Shown here: in pieces, positions 51,101 through 62,676 of the stretch
How positions within the stretch are numbered: the stretch's first letter is position 1
Layout of the letters: every line of letters starts with the position of its first letter
Assembly: GCA_903813345.2 (NCBI GenBank)
Contig: CAIIXF020000001.1
Span: 39,833,366-39,897,365 of the forward strand
Reading direction: 5' to 3'
DNA length: 64,000 nt
Origin: Owenia fusiformis
Lineage: Eukaryota; Annelida; Polychaeta; Sabellida; Oweniidae
The notes under the pieces: generated by a model
Database searches by the model: none
Told to the model about the DNA's origin: nothing
Seen by the model: the letters and a program-made list of their open reading frames with translations, nothing else
Position numbers and translations under genes: made by a program

Positions 51101-54100
51101 TAAACATTTTAGCTTTACTAGTTTATAATTGTTTTATTGCTTTTATAATAATATTCTAATACTGTATTTAGAAATTGCTGCTTTTTGTGTATAGTGTGTA
51201 CTTTACTAAAAATATATTTTATTTATTTGTTTACTAATCTGATATTTTTGTCTGATTTTTATCTGAAAATATATTTGCATTTGTTGAAATCCATCTTTGC
51301 TTCAATAGTTATCGCTATTCAGTGGTGGAGCTATTAGATTACGTAACATTTGCATTGACCTAAATGACAGCAAAATTTAGTTAACCACTTAGGAAACTTA
51401 CTTTAAAGGTCCATGTGCAGTATGGCAAGTGATTTTAGACAGTCACATCTTTCACCATGAGTATTTTCTCGGTATAAATACAGTTGTTTTTATCAAAACA
51501 ATATGTTTTCTTTAAAGTGAAGTCCCCATGATAGCAAAATACCATTCCCACTCTCTGAAACATTATGGATTAGGACCCCACCTTGTCACTTTTTCAAAAA
51601 TGTAAGGCTTATTTTCTAAAAAGAGGATCTTGTTTTTCTCAATTTAGATGTATCAAAAGTTTCTTCTACACTATATTAATAACTTCTGAGAAGGGGATGG
51701 GTATTGAAATGCGGTAAAGTTTAAAACAAGATTTCCCATGTTATTTTCTCATAGGGAAAACTCATGCTATCCATTGTTTTCAGCATGATTTTGGGCATCG
51801 AAAATTTATACCTTCAAAACTAGACTTTCAATACCATTCTACTTTTGAAGATGTTTTAGACCCTTGTTGAATAATCTTTTCATGCAATAAAAATCAGAAA
51901 AAGAAGATTCTCTTTTGAGCAAATAAGTTCAACATTTTGAAAAAATTGTTGACGTGGGGTCCCTATTTATAATTTTTCGAATTGTTCGAATGATACTTTT
52001 ATCATCATGAGGACTTTACTTGAAAGAAAACATATAGTTTTAATAACAATCACTGTATTTATGCCCAGAAAGCACTCATGGTGAAAGATATGATCGTCTA
52101 AAATCACTTGCCATACTGCACATGGACCTTTTTGGATAAAACTAGTCACTTTGAATGAGCATTTTGTTTAACTTTTAATATTTGAATACTAAGGTTGAAC
52201 TACAGTATTTTAACATTAGATTAGGATTAAAACTAGACTTTATTACCCAATTGTCCTTATCGCTTCAACTAATAGTTAATAGAATATTGTAATTGTAAGG
52301 CTGAATAATACAGAGTGTCTCAAAAAAAATGTTACACTCACAAAAAGTTCAATATCTTTCATAATTTTGACTTTTCCCTAAAATATACTTTAGATACCAA
52401 AAGACAAATCTTTCTCGAATAATTTGACACCATCAAATTCAAAATCTGTCATCGATTGGCTCCACATGACAGCTTTTAGTGTCCCATGGTAAAATCTGAC
52501 TTGCGCCAACTTCTAAGTGATTGGATTGACCAAATGACAAAAGAGGAACAGTTTCTTTAATATTTAACTTTCTTCTGAGTAGAAGCTTGACCTTAAACTG
52601 AGTCATTATGTAATTTTCCTTTTTGTCTTACATATGATCATTGGGTATAAGACATAAACATGTGGTCCCCTCAACATGTTCTCCAAATTAAACTTGAGGT
52701 ACCCTTGCCCATGCGCACATGAATTGTAATATCACTCTGATTCTATCAATTAATTTTGCAGAAGTTCATTTAGGTCAGTTTGTAATGCTGTAAACTGCTT
52801 TCAGAGGCCCTTAAAAAACTCAAGGGTGTAAAGTGGGATGACCCTGGGGGCCAATCCATTGGGTAATTCAATGCTATCTTCTAATTTCCAAAGAGTTCTA
52901 CCAAACGATCTGCCTCAGGCCTTTGCACCATCCTGTTGCCATCATAACAAAATTGAACACTCTGACAATGAAATCTTGTATTTCTATCCAGGAAAGAAAC
53001 AACTGGATCATTGATCATATCAAGATATCACTGTCCACAGCATTCATACCAAAAAAGAATTGATCACCACATGTCCAGCCACTGAGAAGTTGGCGCAAAT
53101 CACATTTCACATGCGTCTATAAAATCTGTCCTGTACAGCCAATCTTGGACGGATTTTGAATCTGATGGTGTGAATTTATTCGAGAAAGACTGGTCTTATG
53201 GTATCTAAGTATGTTTTAGGGGAAAAGTCAAAATCATGAAAGATATTGAACTTTTTGTAAGTGTAACATTTTTTTTGAGACACACTGTAGAGTATGTATC
53301 ATTCAGTATGGTCAAACATGTATATTTTGATAATCTTAAAATGATGTACTTTATTTTGCAGTGATTTCAGTGGGCCTGTGTTGGGTGGTCTAATCACAGA
53401 CAAAGTAGGATTTCCCCTATGCATGACATATACAGCCTACATGTGTGCAATTATGGTAAGTAATAAACATTTCTTTTGTTTGACATATTCAGTGTACATG
53501 CGCACAGTTATGACAAGAAGAACATCTTCTTTATATGGTAACTTCAAGATGTGTGCAAATGATTCACACTTATTGTATAGACATGAAGGTAGATTCTGAA
53601 TCAAAATGTAACTGTATTCTACAATAGTTTTGCATTCAATTTTACATGTAATGATACTCTGATAACCATTCCAGGCATTTCAATATTACATGTATATGAT
53701 ACTCTGATAACCATTCCAGGCATTTGATGTATATGATACTCTGATAACCATTCCAGGCATTTGTGTTGATCTCGCTGTATATTACATGTATATGATACTC
53801 TGATAACCATTCCAGGCATTTGTGTTGATGTTGCTGTATATTACATGTATATGATACTCTGATAACCATTCCAGGCATTTGTGTTGATCTCGCTGTATAT
53901 TACATATATATGATACTCTGATAACCATTCCAGGCATTTGTGTTGATCTCGCTGTATATTACATGTATATGATACTCTGATAACCATTCCAGGCATTTGT
54001 GTTGATCTCGCTGTATATTACATGTATATGATACTCTGATAACCATTCCAGGCATTTGTGTTGATCTCGCTGTATATTACATGTATATGATACTCTGATA

Positions 54101-54550
54101 ACCATTCCAGGCATTTGTGTTGATCTCGCTGTATATTACATGTATATGATACTCTGATAACCAGTCCAGGCATTTGTGTTGATCTCGCTGTATATTACAT
54201 GTATATGATACTCTGATAACCATTCCAGGCATTTGTGTTGATCTCGCTGTATATTACATGTATATGATACTCTGATAACCATTCCAGGCATTTGTGTTGA
54301 TCTCGCTGTATATTACATGTATATGATACTCTGATAACCATTCCAGGCATTTGTGTTGATGTTGCTGTGGGGCTGGCAATCTAAGTGTGGCCCCTGTGTA
54401 AATAAACCATCATCAGCCAAAGAACATTCAAAGCTCAAAGTTGAGGTGAACAGTGACAATAGTTTATCAACTAGCCATGCAGACGAGAGGTCTAGTCTTT
54501 TGAGGGATGTAGCGGGAATAGAGCGGCAACAGTATTATGGAACTGCTTAA
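45186..54550 (+). CDS. SLC18B1: MFS transporter, SLC18B1-like, with long N-terminal tail
   Basis: Thirteen coding exons: 45186-46289, 46565-46660, 46901-46974, 47243-47396, 47645-47713, 48100-48190, 48467-48606, 49012-49110, 49394-49503, 49976-50071, 50378-50452, 53362-53455 and 54347-54550. Every junction is GT-AG with a fitting phase; the product is 801 aa. Residues 1 to about 338 are acidic, Ser/Asp-rich and low-complexity. The 12-helix core begins QKLLLIMMFLANVVAF and shows GWIFGIFALAQFVVSPVFGK, GILETGVGVGLMIGPGIGGL, SPIWGWLTDR and DFSGPVLGGLITDKVGF, as in human SLC18B1. That protein is a vesicular polyamine (spermine/spermidine) carrier of about 456 aa. The C-tail holds ERSSLL, an acidic dileucine sorting motif also present in the human tail (ERTTLL). 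Vesicular location and polyamine transport are inferred from the family. The N-terminal extension is unusual; a shorter internal start is possible. AATAAA occurs at 54954-54959. Confidence 0.9.
49669..49881. mobile_element. MITE, CAGGCCCGTAGCCAGG family, 5-bp duplication ATTGC
   Basis: Ends CAGGCCCGTAGCCAGG and CCCTGGCTACGGGCCTG are inverse. The flanks are ATTGC at 49664-49668 and 49882-49886. It is 213 bp, in opposite internal orientation to the copy at 50580. It lies in intron 9 of the transporter gene. Confidence 0.93.
50580..50751. mobile_element. MITE, CAGGCCCGTAGCCAGG family, 5-bp duplication TTATA
   Basis: Ends CAGGCCCGTAGCCAGG and CTGGCTACGGGCCTG are inverse. The flanks are TTATA at 50575-50579 and 50752-50756. 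It is 172 bp. Inner sequence tttcaaaatcatgcagtttt is shared with the copies at 49669 and 1446. It lies in intron 11 of the transporter gene. Confidence 0.93.
51415..52131. mobile_element. 717-bp element with roughly 130-bp inverted ends
   Basis: The left arm starts AAAGGTCCATGTGCAGTATG and runs to about 51545; the right arm, about 52005-52131, is its complement with scattered changes. The centre has no coding frame of note and no target duplication is clear. It lies in transporter intron 11. Confidence 0.85.
52311..53287. mobile_element. 977-bp Tc1/mariner-like inverted-repeat element, TA flanks
   Basis: The ends are CAGAGTGTCTCAAAAAAAAT and the complement of CAGTGTGTCTCAAAAAAAAT, with arms of about 140 bp. 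It is flanked by TA on both sides (52309-52310 and 53288-53289), as expected for Tc1/mariner-type insertion. The inside has no long open frame, so it is non-autonomous or decayed. It ends about 75 bp before exon 12 of the transporter gene. Confidence 0.82.
53481..53520 (+). repeat. Decayed copy of the exon 12 end and donor site
   Basis: The stretch tgacatattcagtgtacatg (and on to ttatgacaagaag) matches the last bases of exon 12 and its donor (tgacatatacagcctacatg to ttatggtaagtaa) displaced by 57 bp. The GT of the copied donor is now AC, so it should not splice. Confidence 0.6.
53651..54346. repeat. 59-bp minisatellite made from the splice acceptor of the last exon
   Basis: Each unit contains gatactctgataaccattc, then CAG and GCATTTGTGTTGAT, i.e. 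the real acceptor and first exon bases of exon 13 (which starts at 54347). Twelve decoy AG|GCATTT junctions precede the real one, with exon-like starts at 53675, 53720, 53757, 53816, 53875, 53934, 53993, 54052, 54111, 54170, 54229 and 54288. The spacing is 45, 37, then 59 bp throughout. The copy at 53816 keeps 22 exon bases; most others differ by two bases (gatctc for gatgtt). Confidence 0.97.
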
Positions 54551-55618
54551 TAGGCCTAACTACCTGACTCTCGTTGCAGTATTTAAAAATGTGGACCCAC
54601 AAAAAGTGTGATCATTTAACATAGTATATTTCCTGTCTCTTTTAAGGCTAGATAATGAGAGTGACATATATATCAGGTGGATTAGGGAAGCAATATATCA
54701 GGAACTTGGAGTATAAACAGAGACTTAATAGGCCATTTCATAAAAGGTCATTTTCAAGCCCACATGTTTTAGGGACCTGACATAACCTTCTGTAACATGT
54801 TCAGAAATATCTAAAAATATGTAAAGTATAGCTTTATCATACTCAAAATGCTAAAGCAATAACTTTTTAGGCACTACAGCTGTCATGTTTTTACCAAGCA
54901 CCTTTTTCCTTTTGGTAAATAGAACTTTTAACAATTTTGTCATTACAGCGACTAATAAACTAGATGCGAGTAGAAATAATTTTGATTTACGTCATTAAAT
55001 ATTCAAAATTCGTCGTGTCATATTTGAAATCTACATGTAAAAGCACATCTAGAAATATGGTTTTGAAAATTGTTCATCAACTTTGAAAATTTAATTTTTT
55101 GGAAAATGTGACTTCTAGTTCGGGTTGATTCCCCATATTACAAAATCACAATAATTGAAATATCTTTTCTTGTATTGCACAGATAACATTTTCTCTTAGT
55201 CTTACGGGACATATTTTAAATTGCATAACTATTAGATACATAGGGGTTATATGAAAATTGAACCACTAAATAAGATGTAATTTAAGTTAAAGGGAACTTT
55301 CTACTATTATTCACTTGCATCTGCGTTATTAGTATTCATTGTATTGGAAATTTAGAGATACAAACATGGTCGAACTAAGGTCTTGAAGTGAGACTGTGGT
55401 TAAATGTATGTTGTATGTGTTCAGATATCTGTACAAATGACTTGTCAATCCAGACTGGATGGTTTATGGGGAGTTAGTGCCTATTACACATCCACAGATG
55501 GAATCTTTTCGAATTGCAGTATTGAAAATAAGTTTTTTTGTACAATATGAAATGGATCTTTACTAATTCATTACACAGTCAAGCCATTTCGAAATGCGTT
55601 GTGTTTTCTAAAAAATGA
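54551..55618. other. 3' flank of the transporter gene
   Basis: The likely 3' UTR, with AATAAA at 54954-54959 as a candidate polyadenylation signal, followed by AT-rich intergenic DNA. I see no other gene. Confidence 0.5.
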
Positions 55619-57021
55619 GGGTTTGTGTAAAAAAACGGGTGACCGGGTAGCTGGAGAAAGAGTCGAAGGCATGCGAGGCGAATCCTGGAAACCCGGGTTT
55701 GGGAAAGCAGGGTTCACTGTGAGTTTCTGTTGACAAGTGTGCGAAACTACATTCATAATTCATACGACAGTGAACAGGAGGTCTACAGTCAGACCCGGGT
55801 GCGCCAATCCCTTGTTTAAATGTTTGTTTCGCGGACCAGGGTTTAAGGCCATTCCAAACGAAATAAGTATTTAATGAGGCCACGAAATATAAAAGTTAGT
55901 TTTATTAGAATTTTATATGTGTTATTTTGTATCTACCAAGACGTTAAACATATTGGCAATAGTTACGTATTATGACCGGTCTTAAATGTGCAAAGCTAGA
56001 AGACCCCTTATACTCTTTCGTTCTCTATTTTGACTAAGATATGATATCAGTAAGCCTACAACGGCTACTAAAACAAGGAAAAATTGGCCAGTAGAGATGG
56101 GGATCTTGAAACAAATTTATTTTTATTCATATATATGAATAATATTTGATTTAAATACAATTCCACACTATTACCATCCTCCAGTGATGCAATTTCTATT
56201 GTGTCTGTCTTGGATAAAATCTTACATATTACAATTGATAACGAGGAACCCTTCTAATAAAAACAATTAAATCCAGGTTTGAAAACTTGCGAAAATAACA
56301 CGAACGAGTCTAATTATGAACTGTTCACATTTTTGCAAAGGCGGGTTTGGATGACGGCAAACCCGGGTTTTGAGGGCGCGACGTATGGCAACGAGTGCTT
56401 CTGGGTAGCTGGGTGACCGGGTACCCTACCTTCCTACCGGGGTTGGGAATTTGATTTTTCATTTTATGCCTCAAAACGCTCAACTGACATCCCAATCAAT
56501 GTACCAGTGACACAACCAATCAAGCAAACAACCAAACAAGCAACAACATTTATTTACCAATAAATCAACCGGCAAAACGAAAAACAAAATTAATATACAG
56601 TGTAATATCAATCAGTGAGGCAATAAATCAAGCAACTAACATTGTATTGTACATCGTACACTAATTAACAGATAAAAACGGCAAATAAAGTTTCAATTTA
56701 CGCGTACGTAAATCTTCCAGATTTGTTTAAAATCTAGTAGAAATCGGCATCATAGAAAACAATCATCGATATCCTGTCAATTACTCACTCGGACAATAAA
56801 TCAAGCAACTAACGTCATCATACGTGTAAACTGTGTAAATAACTACCTAGGACTTCCGAAATTCAGTTTCTTACAGGTTCTTGGTAAAATGACAACGTAA
56901 AAATATTGAAGCTTAGTCTACAAATGTGCAACTTTGAAAGTCGGTAACCCTGCAAGGAACGTTAAGTACACAGTTACCCAGTCACCCAGCTACCCAGTCA
57001 CCCTGTTTTTTACACAAACCC
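55619..57021. mobile_element. 1.4-kb element with GGGTTTGTGTAAAAAA inverted ends
   Basis: The left end GGGTTTGTGTAAAAAAAC, then gggtgaccgggtagctgg, is mirrored at about 56970-57021. A further copy of the gggtgaccggg motif lies inside near 56400. The inside has no clear transposase. The target duplication is not clear, though ATGA follows both junctions at a short distance. Confidence 0.7.
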
Positions 57022-58772
57022 CCAAAATGACCTAGAAACCATTGTTCCTGAGAGAAATGGAAAACAATTCTTTCATTGATACTTTCAACAGTCAATCTGC
57101 ATGCTATGAACAGCATACTGCACATATCAAGCATCTCAGTTTACGTATATCAGTACCCATGTGTATCAGCGCTTGTTTTAATGCATACACACTAAGGGAG
57201 CACGTCAAAAGATCAATGTCACCAAATAAGCTATATATTATCAGTTAGGGGGGGTGTCTGGAACCCAAAAATAAGCATCCCCAACATTGATTGCATAAGC
57301 CAACACAGCCAATATATAGAAACCCATCTAATGATTATGAAAGACTCATCAAGGTACACCATGATATATTTTTTTGTTAAGAATACCTTGTGTCAACATT
57401 TTCCATATATAGTTAACAGGGGGAGGGAGGGGGTCTGAGACTTAACTGATAATTTATAGCTTTTTGTGCTACATTGAACTTTTGACGTGCTCCCTAATAA
57501 ATGAAAAAGATGAAGGGTGTTCACAGAAAGCATGTTCAAGTGTAAAATTGTTCACGTTGATGAGGCACAACTCATTTTAGAAATGTAGTGGACTAAATAT
57601 TGATACTGGTAGGCAAAATGCCATACTATTAAATTGTGTTTAAACCTTTTTACGTTGAATTTGAAGAAACAAAAATCAAAAAGATTTCTACAGTACATTT
57701 CTATACTATACAATGTACAACTTCTCGTAAAAATTAAAGAATATGGTGAACCAGGTGTACAAGGTTCCAGGTTCAGCCTACATCATGATGAGCATGAGAT
57801 ATGAAACTATGTTATAATTTGTGTGTCAGTCAAAAACATAAATAAAGCTATCGCCAGCTTTATTTTGTTTAGAATCTTGAATAAGTCTAGTTTTTAGTCA
57901 ACAGTATAGACTTAATTGATTTACATATTAATGTCTTTTGTGTTAAACCAATCATATTACATAATAATTATTAACATACAATTATGACACTTATAGGTCA
58001 TAACATTTTGATGCTTTTGCTGAATAATTAATTTAATGGTCATAAAAATTTAGCTTCGGCCTATAATAAATTGTTGATTATTAATTCCTTGGATGATGTT
58101 TCGTAGGATCTGACTTTTTAAGTTTATTGTGATGACCCGCTCTTGGGATAAATATTCAAGTACGAGTTTCATTTAAGTTTGGACATATAGTCCTCTTATA
58201 CATGAAGAATATTTTATAAAAATTAAGAACAGTAATTGAGATATTAATACATGTGATGTAGCAATTTGATGAATACTAATATTGAAGAAAAATAAAAGTT
58301 AAAAGATTGAAATGCATTATTGAATATTATTACCAGGGTTACAGAATTATCCCGAATATATATAGAATACATCTTGTAAACATTTGTGTTTAATGGAATA
58401 TTGCAGTATGATAATATGCAATACCAAAATATTAGTCATCATGTCTGATGTTAATGGTGGAAATAAAGCAGTGTTTTGAAGAAAGTAGTATGTTTGTTAA
58501 TAAGTGACTGGTGAGAGGATGTGACTCCAGTTGCCTTATAGAACCTAAAAGCCAAAATACAGTACTAAATTCTGGCATTAAATCCGATTCAAGTGTAGTC
58601 TTGCTTCAAGACCCTAAACCCCGTCCCTTGTCTAATTCAAAAACAGTTGTTGATGTCGGGGAAGGGGGTTTGGAAGCAAGACTAGTTCAAGTGTGATATT
58701 TTAATGAACCTAACAAATTGAATGGTACTAGTAGGATCAAGATCACACATGATTGAAACATCTACTTTTAGG
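57022..58772. other. Intergenic, nothing recognised
   Basis: AT-rich sequence. A short inverted pair is present near 58595-58690 (gtcttgcttc and gaagcaagac). No conserved exon is seen. Confidence 0.45.
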
Positions 58773-58948
58773 CCAGGTGTAAAAGATTAAGTGGTCCTAT
58801 CAAATTTTGGTCCTACTCTCTATTGATTTATATGGTGACCTAATTACAATTATTTTCCTTATTATTTATACATAGTCAGGGCCAGTAAGGGCCGTAAGGA
58901 GAGGGGACCATAATCCCCAGGGGACCATAATTTTTTCTTTAACACCGG
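58773..58948 (+). mobile_element. MITE, CCGGTGTAAAAG family, 8-bp duplication CTTTTAGG
   Basis: It starts CCAGGTGTAAAAG and ends TTTAACACCGG, 176 bp. The flanks are perfect 8-mers, CTTTTAGG at 58765-58772 and 58949-58956. This copy defines the family's target-site length. Confidence 0.93.
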
Positions 58949-59510
58949 CTTTTAGGCATCATATATATAAGGCTATAGTGAAGTGATAAGTTTAGAATAT
59001 CTGACTGCCCCTTGTTTCAACTAGACATGTTATAACACAGGAGTTGGAGCAACTGAAACCTTGTGAATCAAGATGTAATAGACTGTTTTCTATATGCTAG
59101 ATGGAAAAATAGATGGCAGCACGTCAATTTTTATAAATGTAAAACACCATTGAAATGTAACTGCATGATCTGTGTATTGTGTATAAACATTTAATTTGTG
59201 ATCCTTATAAGAGTAAACGAACATTGTGTCAATGGGGATTTAGCCAGACCTTTTGAAAATTGAAGGAATATAAAACATTTAAATTCAAATATTGTCGTAT
59301 GAGAGTAATAAGTACCATTTTTGAAAAATATTGAGATTTTCACAGATTTCCACCATATAAATCATCCTCTTTCTTCCTTTGATATTCCCTTACCTCCATC
59401 TCTTCTGAATAGCCTGTTTTTCAGTTTTTGAATTACACCATGTGACTAGGAATTAAATTACAATTTTAAACTGAGATTTGGATTTATTTTGAAAAATACA
59501 TCTCATATAC

Positions 59511-59720
59511 GGTCATATCAGGCTTTAACATTATGACAGGCCTTGCAACCATTGTCACGGCCATATCAGACTTTAACATTACCACGGTCATGTCAGGCTT
59601 TGCAATATAGTATAGCATTGTTACGGTCATATCAGGCTTTTACATTACCACGATCATGACAGGCAATGCAATATAATATAGCATTGTCACGGTTATACCA
59701 GGTTATCACGATAACACTAC
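59511..59720. repeat. Degenerate tandem repeat (acggtcatatcaggcttt)
   Basis: A short motif acggtcatatcaggcttt recurs four or five times, with a higher-order step of about 60-66 bp that includes caatatagtatagcattgt. Confidence 0.75.
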
Positions 59721-60651
59721 CATGGTCATGGCAGGATCCTTACGAAACTTAAAAACACTTAATAACATGGTGATAGTTGTGCCAGGCATGAGTCTTGCAA
59801 CAGATAGGGTTATTTGTTTAATTCCACATTTTCAAGATACTTTATGCCACTTTTATTTTGTCTCTGGTGCTTTTTTCCACTTTGTGCAAACACTTGTGTG
59901 TTTTTGTTACTCTGATGATTTATAGAAGTCTCTTTTTTAGTTTTTCTGTTTTTCCTGTTGATTTCTTTGCAGTTTGGGATGTATTTTCCACAGTCAGCAC
60001 TGTCAATGGTATATTCTAAAAATATAGGGAATAGTATATAGAGACTAAAAGTCCAAAAGGCTTTTGTGACAATATTTCCCGAAGTGTTATATTTCCATTT
60101 ATCCTTCAAACTGTGACATTTATGCTAATAACTCGACATGTATATGATTCTTACATACCCAATACGATCAAAAACGTTACTAACATACCAAATGAAAGGT
60201 GATTTCCTGGTCAAACTTGCAAAAGTTTGTCCAATTCGCATTTGAACCGAATATTTACCGGAAGTGTTTATATTTCCATTTAGGTGTCACTACGGTAAAT
60301 CATTGAAAAATATTGGAAAAATCACAAAATTCAAGTTTGGGATACATATCGCCATTTTCGAACGAATTAGCCCATACAATAACTATATTTCTGCGTTCCC
60401 CTATACATAACCTTCATCTTGACCATACATTTAACATAGGGTTTGCGTCTCGATTTTTAAATATCACTACGCCAACATAGGGACTCATTTTTAGGTAAAA
60501 TCCCTACTTCACCGATGAAAATTAACGAATAAAGTAGTTCCAGTTTACGGCACTATATTTTTTGCGATTTCTTTCTAAAATGGCACATTTAGAAAGTAAT
60601 TGGCCTCGGCTTTACATACATACCTCAAATGGCCACAATGCATATACTTAA

Positions 60652-61611
60652 GGTGCTATGGATGTTAAGGTATGAGTACCGTAATCCAACACCAAATTCG
60701 AAAATTCATAACAATACTTTGCACATATGGCGTTAGTGACCAACTATAAAACGCTTACCCCCCATAGTGTTATATATCAAAATGTACCTGTTCATATAGG
60801 GGTTCGATTGATATACCTTTGATATACCTTTGTCATACCTTTTGGCGGATGGATATGGAACCTCATACCTTAACAGGAAATGACAAAACAGGAAGTGACA
60901 ATTTTTTTGTATTTTTAGACATTTTTTGAACAAAGATAACAGAGTTCTGTTTTGACCTCCAGTCAATTCAACTAGTTCCAAATACCATTTACAGGTCCAG
61001 GATCACAATGTTCATGGTCAGAATGACCCTAAACATGATGAAGTAACCTTTTCTGCCCTATGAAAATGTGACTGAAAAATAGCTAAAAGTAGGTGCTCAG
61101 GAAAGGTCAATGAACAGAATTTTGTGATTTTTTCAGTAAATGTGTCCAATGTATTGCTCTAAATGATACAATCTTTTAAAATTTGATATCATTCATAGAA
61201 AAAGAAAAAAAATGAAAAAACTGATTTGAAAAGCAATCTATTTTCCTTTTTATGACCGCCATTTTTGTTTAAGACAATTTTCTAAAATTTCAAAGATTGT
61301 ATCAGTTAGAGCATTATATTGGGCACATTTTCTGAAAAATTCAAAAGATTCTGTTCAGTGACCTTCCCTAGCTCCTACTTTTAGCTTTTTTCCAGTCACA
61401 CTTTCAAAGGGCTAAAAAGGTTATTTCATCATGTTAAGGGTCATTCTGACCATGCACATTGTGATCCTGGTCATGTAAATGATATGTGGAAATAGTTAAA
61501 TTGACTGGAGGTCAAACCAGAACTCTGTTATCTTTGTTCAGTAAATGTCTAAAAATGCAAAAACAAATTTCACTTCCTGTTTTGTCATTTCCTGTTAACT
61601 TCCATGGCACC
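60652..61611. mobile_element. TTAA-flanked fold-back element, interrupted in its left arm
   Basis: The ends are GGTGCTATGGATGTTAA and the complement of GGTGCCATGGAAGTTAA. TTAA flanks both sides (60648-60651 and 61612-61615). Arms of about 320 bp pair along their length (for example acaggaaatgacaaaacagg with its inverse) around a centre near 61240. The left arm is split by a 201-bp insertion at 60669. Confidence 0.88.
60669..60869. mobile_element. 201-bp TTAA-flanked insertion inside the fold-back arm
   Basis: The ends are GGTATGAG and CTCATACC. TTAA occurs on both sides (60665-60668 and 60870-60873). The other arm of the host element still shows the uninterrupted site with a single TTAA, which proves this is an insertion. 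Confidence 0.9.
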
Positions 61612-62394
61612 TTAAACCTACTATGCACACCATTGAAGTTGGCATGGCTTCGTTTTTAAGTATTAAAAAACACTGTCCTACCCGGAAGTGGTATTTACCG
61701 TAGTAACACCTTAATATCCAAAAATGGAAAAATTTTACTATGATAATTTATGCTCATTCAGCATTTTTTCAAAAAATTGAGTTATTTCATGCTCAAAACA
61801 GCTGGATTTTCAAAGTTTTAACACATTTTCTACAAAATCTAGTCATATTTGGGGAAATAGGTGAGGGCTGAGTCTCTAAAAACTGGCCAAAATGACCTAA
61901 AATTGGGTCATCAACTTCAGACATCTCATGCAAAAAATTTAGATGCAAAATCCCCGAGATTATTTCATTTTGTAAATCATTATAGAAATGCCTTTCAAGT
62001 ATTACACAGAATGTACTGAAATGTATGTTGCTAAATGCAAATATTTTGAGTCAAATGTGGTCCCCATGTGCAAAATCTGCCCTTTTTCTCCCCCTTTACG
62101 CCAGTTAGGCCCCGGTGTATTGTGACATCATACTCATACCATTGCTACAATGTAGCATTTTACAAATTAATCATGATTACTCTTCCTGTGATACACCTGT
62201 GGTAGTTGAACACTGTTTTTGCATAGTGATATTCCCCAGTGTGTTGACTGATTACACGCCAGCTTACTTAGTTACTTACTAAGTACGCAATAACCACCAT
62301 CAAAGACCTGCCGGCACCTATTTATTTTTGGGTTGGTAATGGAATTTTACAAGGGCAATACGAGAAGAATTCAATTTTTCAGAATTTCATGATA

Positions 62395-62665
62395 ATTACG
62401 GTAGATTTTACGGTAGTTTGAACAAGAATACTTTAAATTCCAGCAGAAATATTGTAGATTTTCAAATATTTACGGTATATTTTACGGCTGTTCTTATAGA
62501 AAAAATCGAATTATAATAAAATATTTTACGGTAGATTTTGGTAAAACTACAGTAGATTTTTTACGGTCGTTTTTACAGGAAAAAACAGTAATTTTTACGG
62601 TATTTATATTTTTTTACCGAAAAACGAATATTTTATAGTAGATGCCGGTAAAAATACGGTAGGTT
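62395..62665. repeat. Degenerate TTTACGGTAGATTTT repeat
   Basis: The motif ttacggtagattttacggt recurs with many changes through the stretch, together with poly-A/T runs. It is simple repetitive DNA with no coding signal. Confidence 0.65.
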
Positions 62666-62676
62666 GGCAGGTATGA

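Larger units (their letters stand above)
60283..61710. mobile_element. Outer TTAA-type element carrying two nested elements
   Basis: The ends GGTGTCACTACGGTAAAT (60283-60300) and the complement of GGTGTTACTACGGTAAAT (61693-61710) form an inverted repeat. The right flank is TTAA (61711-61714); the left flank is TTTA (60279-60282), one base off. It contains the complete element at 60652-61611. Confidence 0.7.

Noticed and set aside
53651-54346. Possible CRISPR-like array because of the regular 59-bp spacing
   Set aside because: There are no unique spacers; the whole unit repeats. The host is an animal genome and the unit derives from the adjacent splice acceptor.
55608-55883. 91-codon minus-strand frame
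   Set aside because: It overlaps the left end of the 1.4-kb inverted-repeat element and has no recognisable protein motif.
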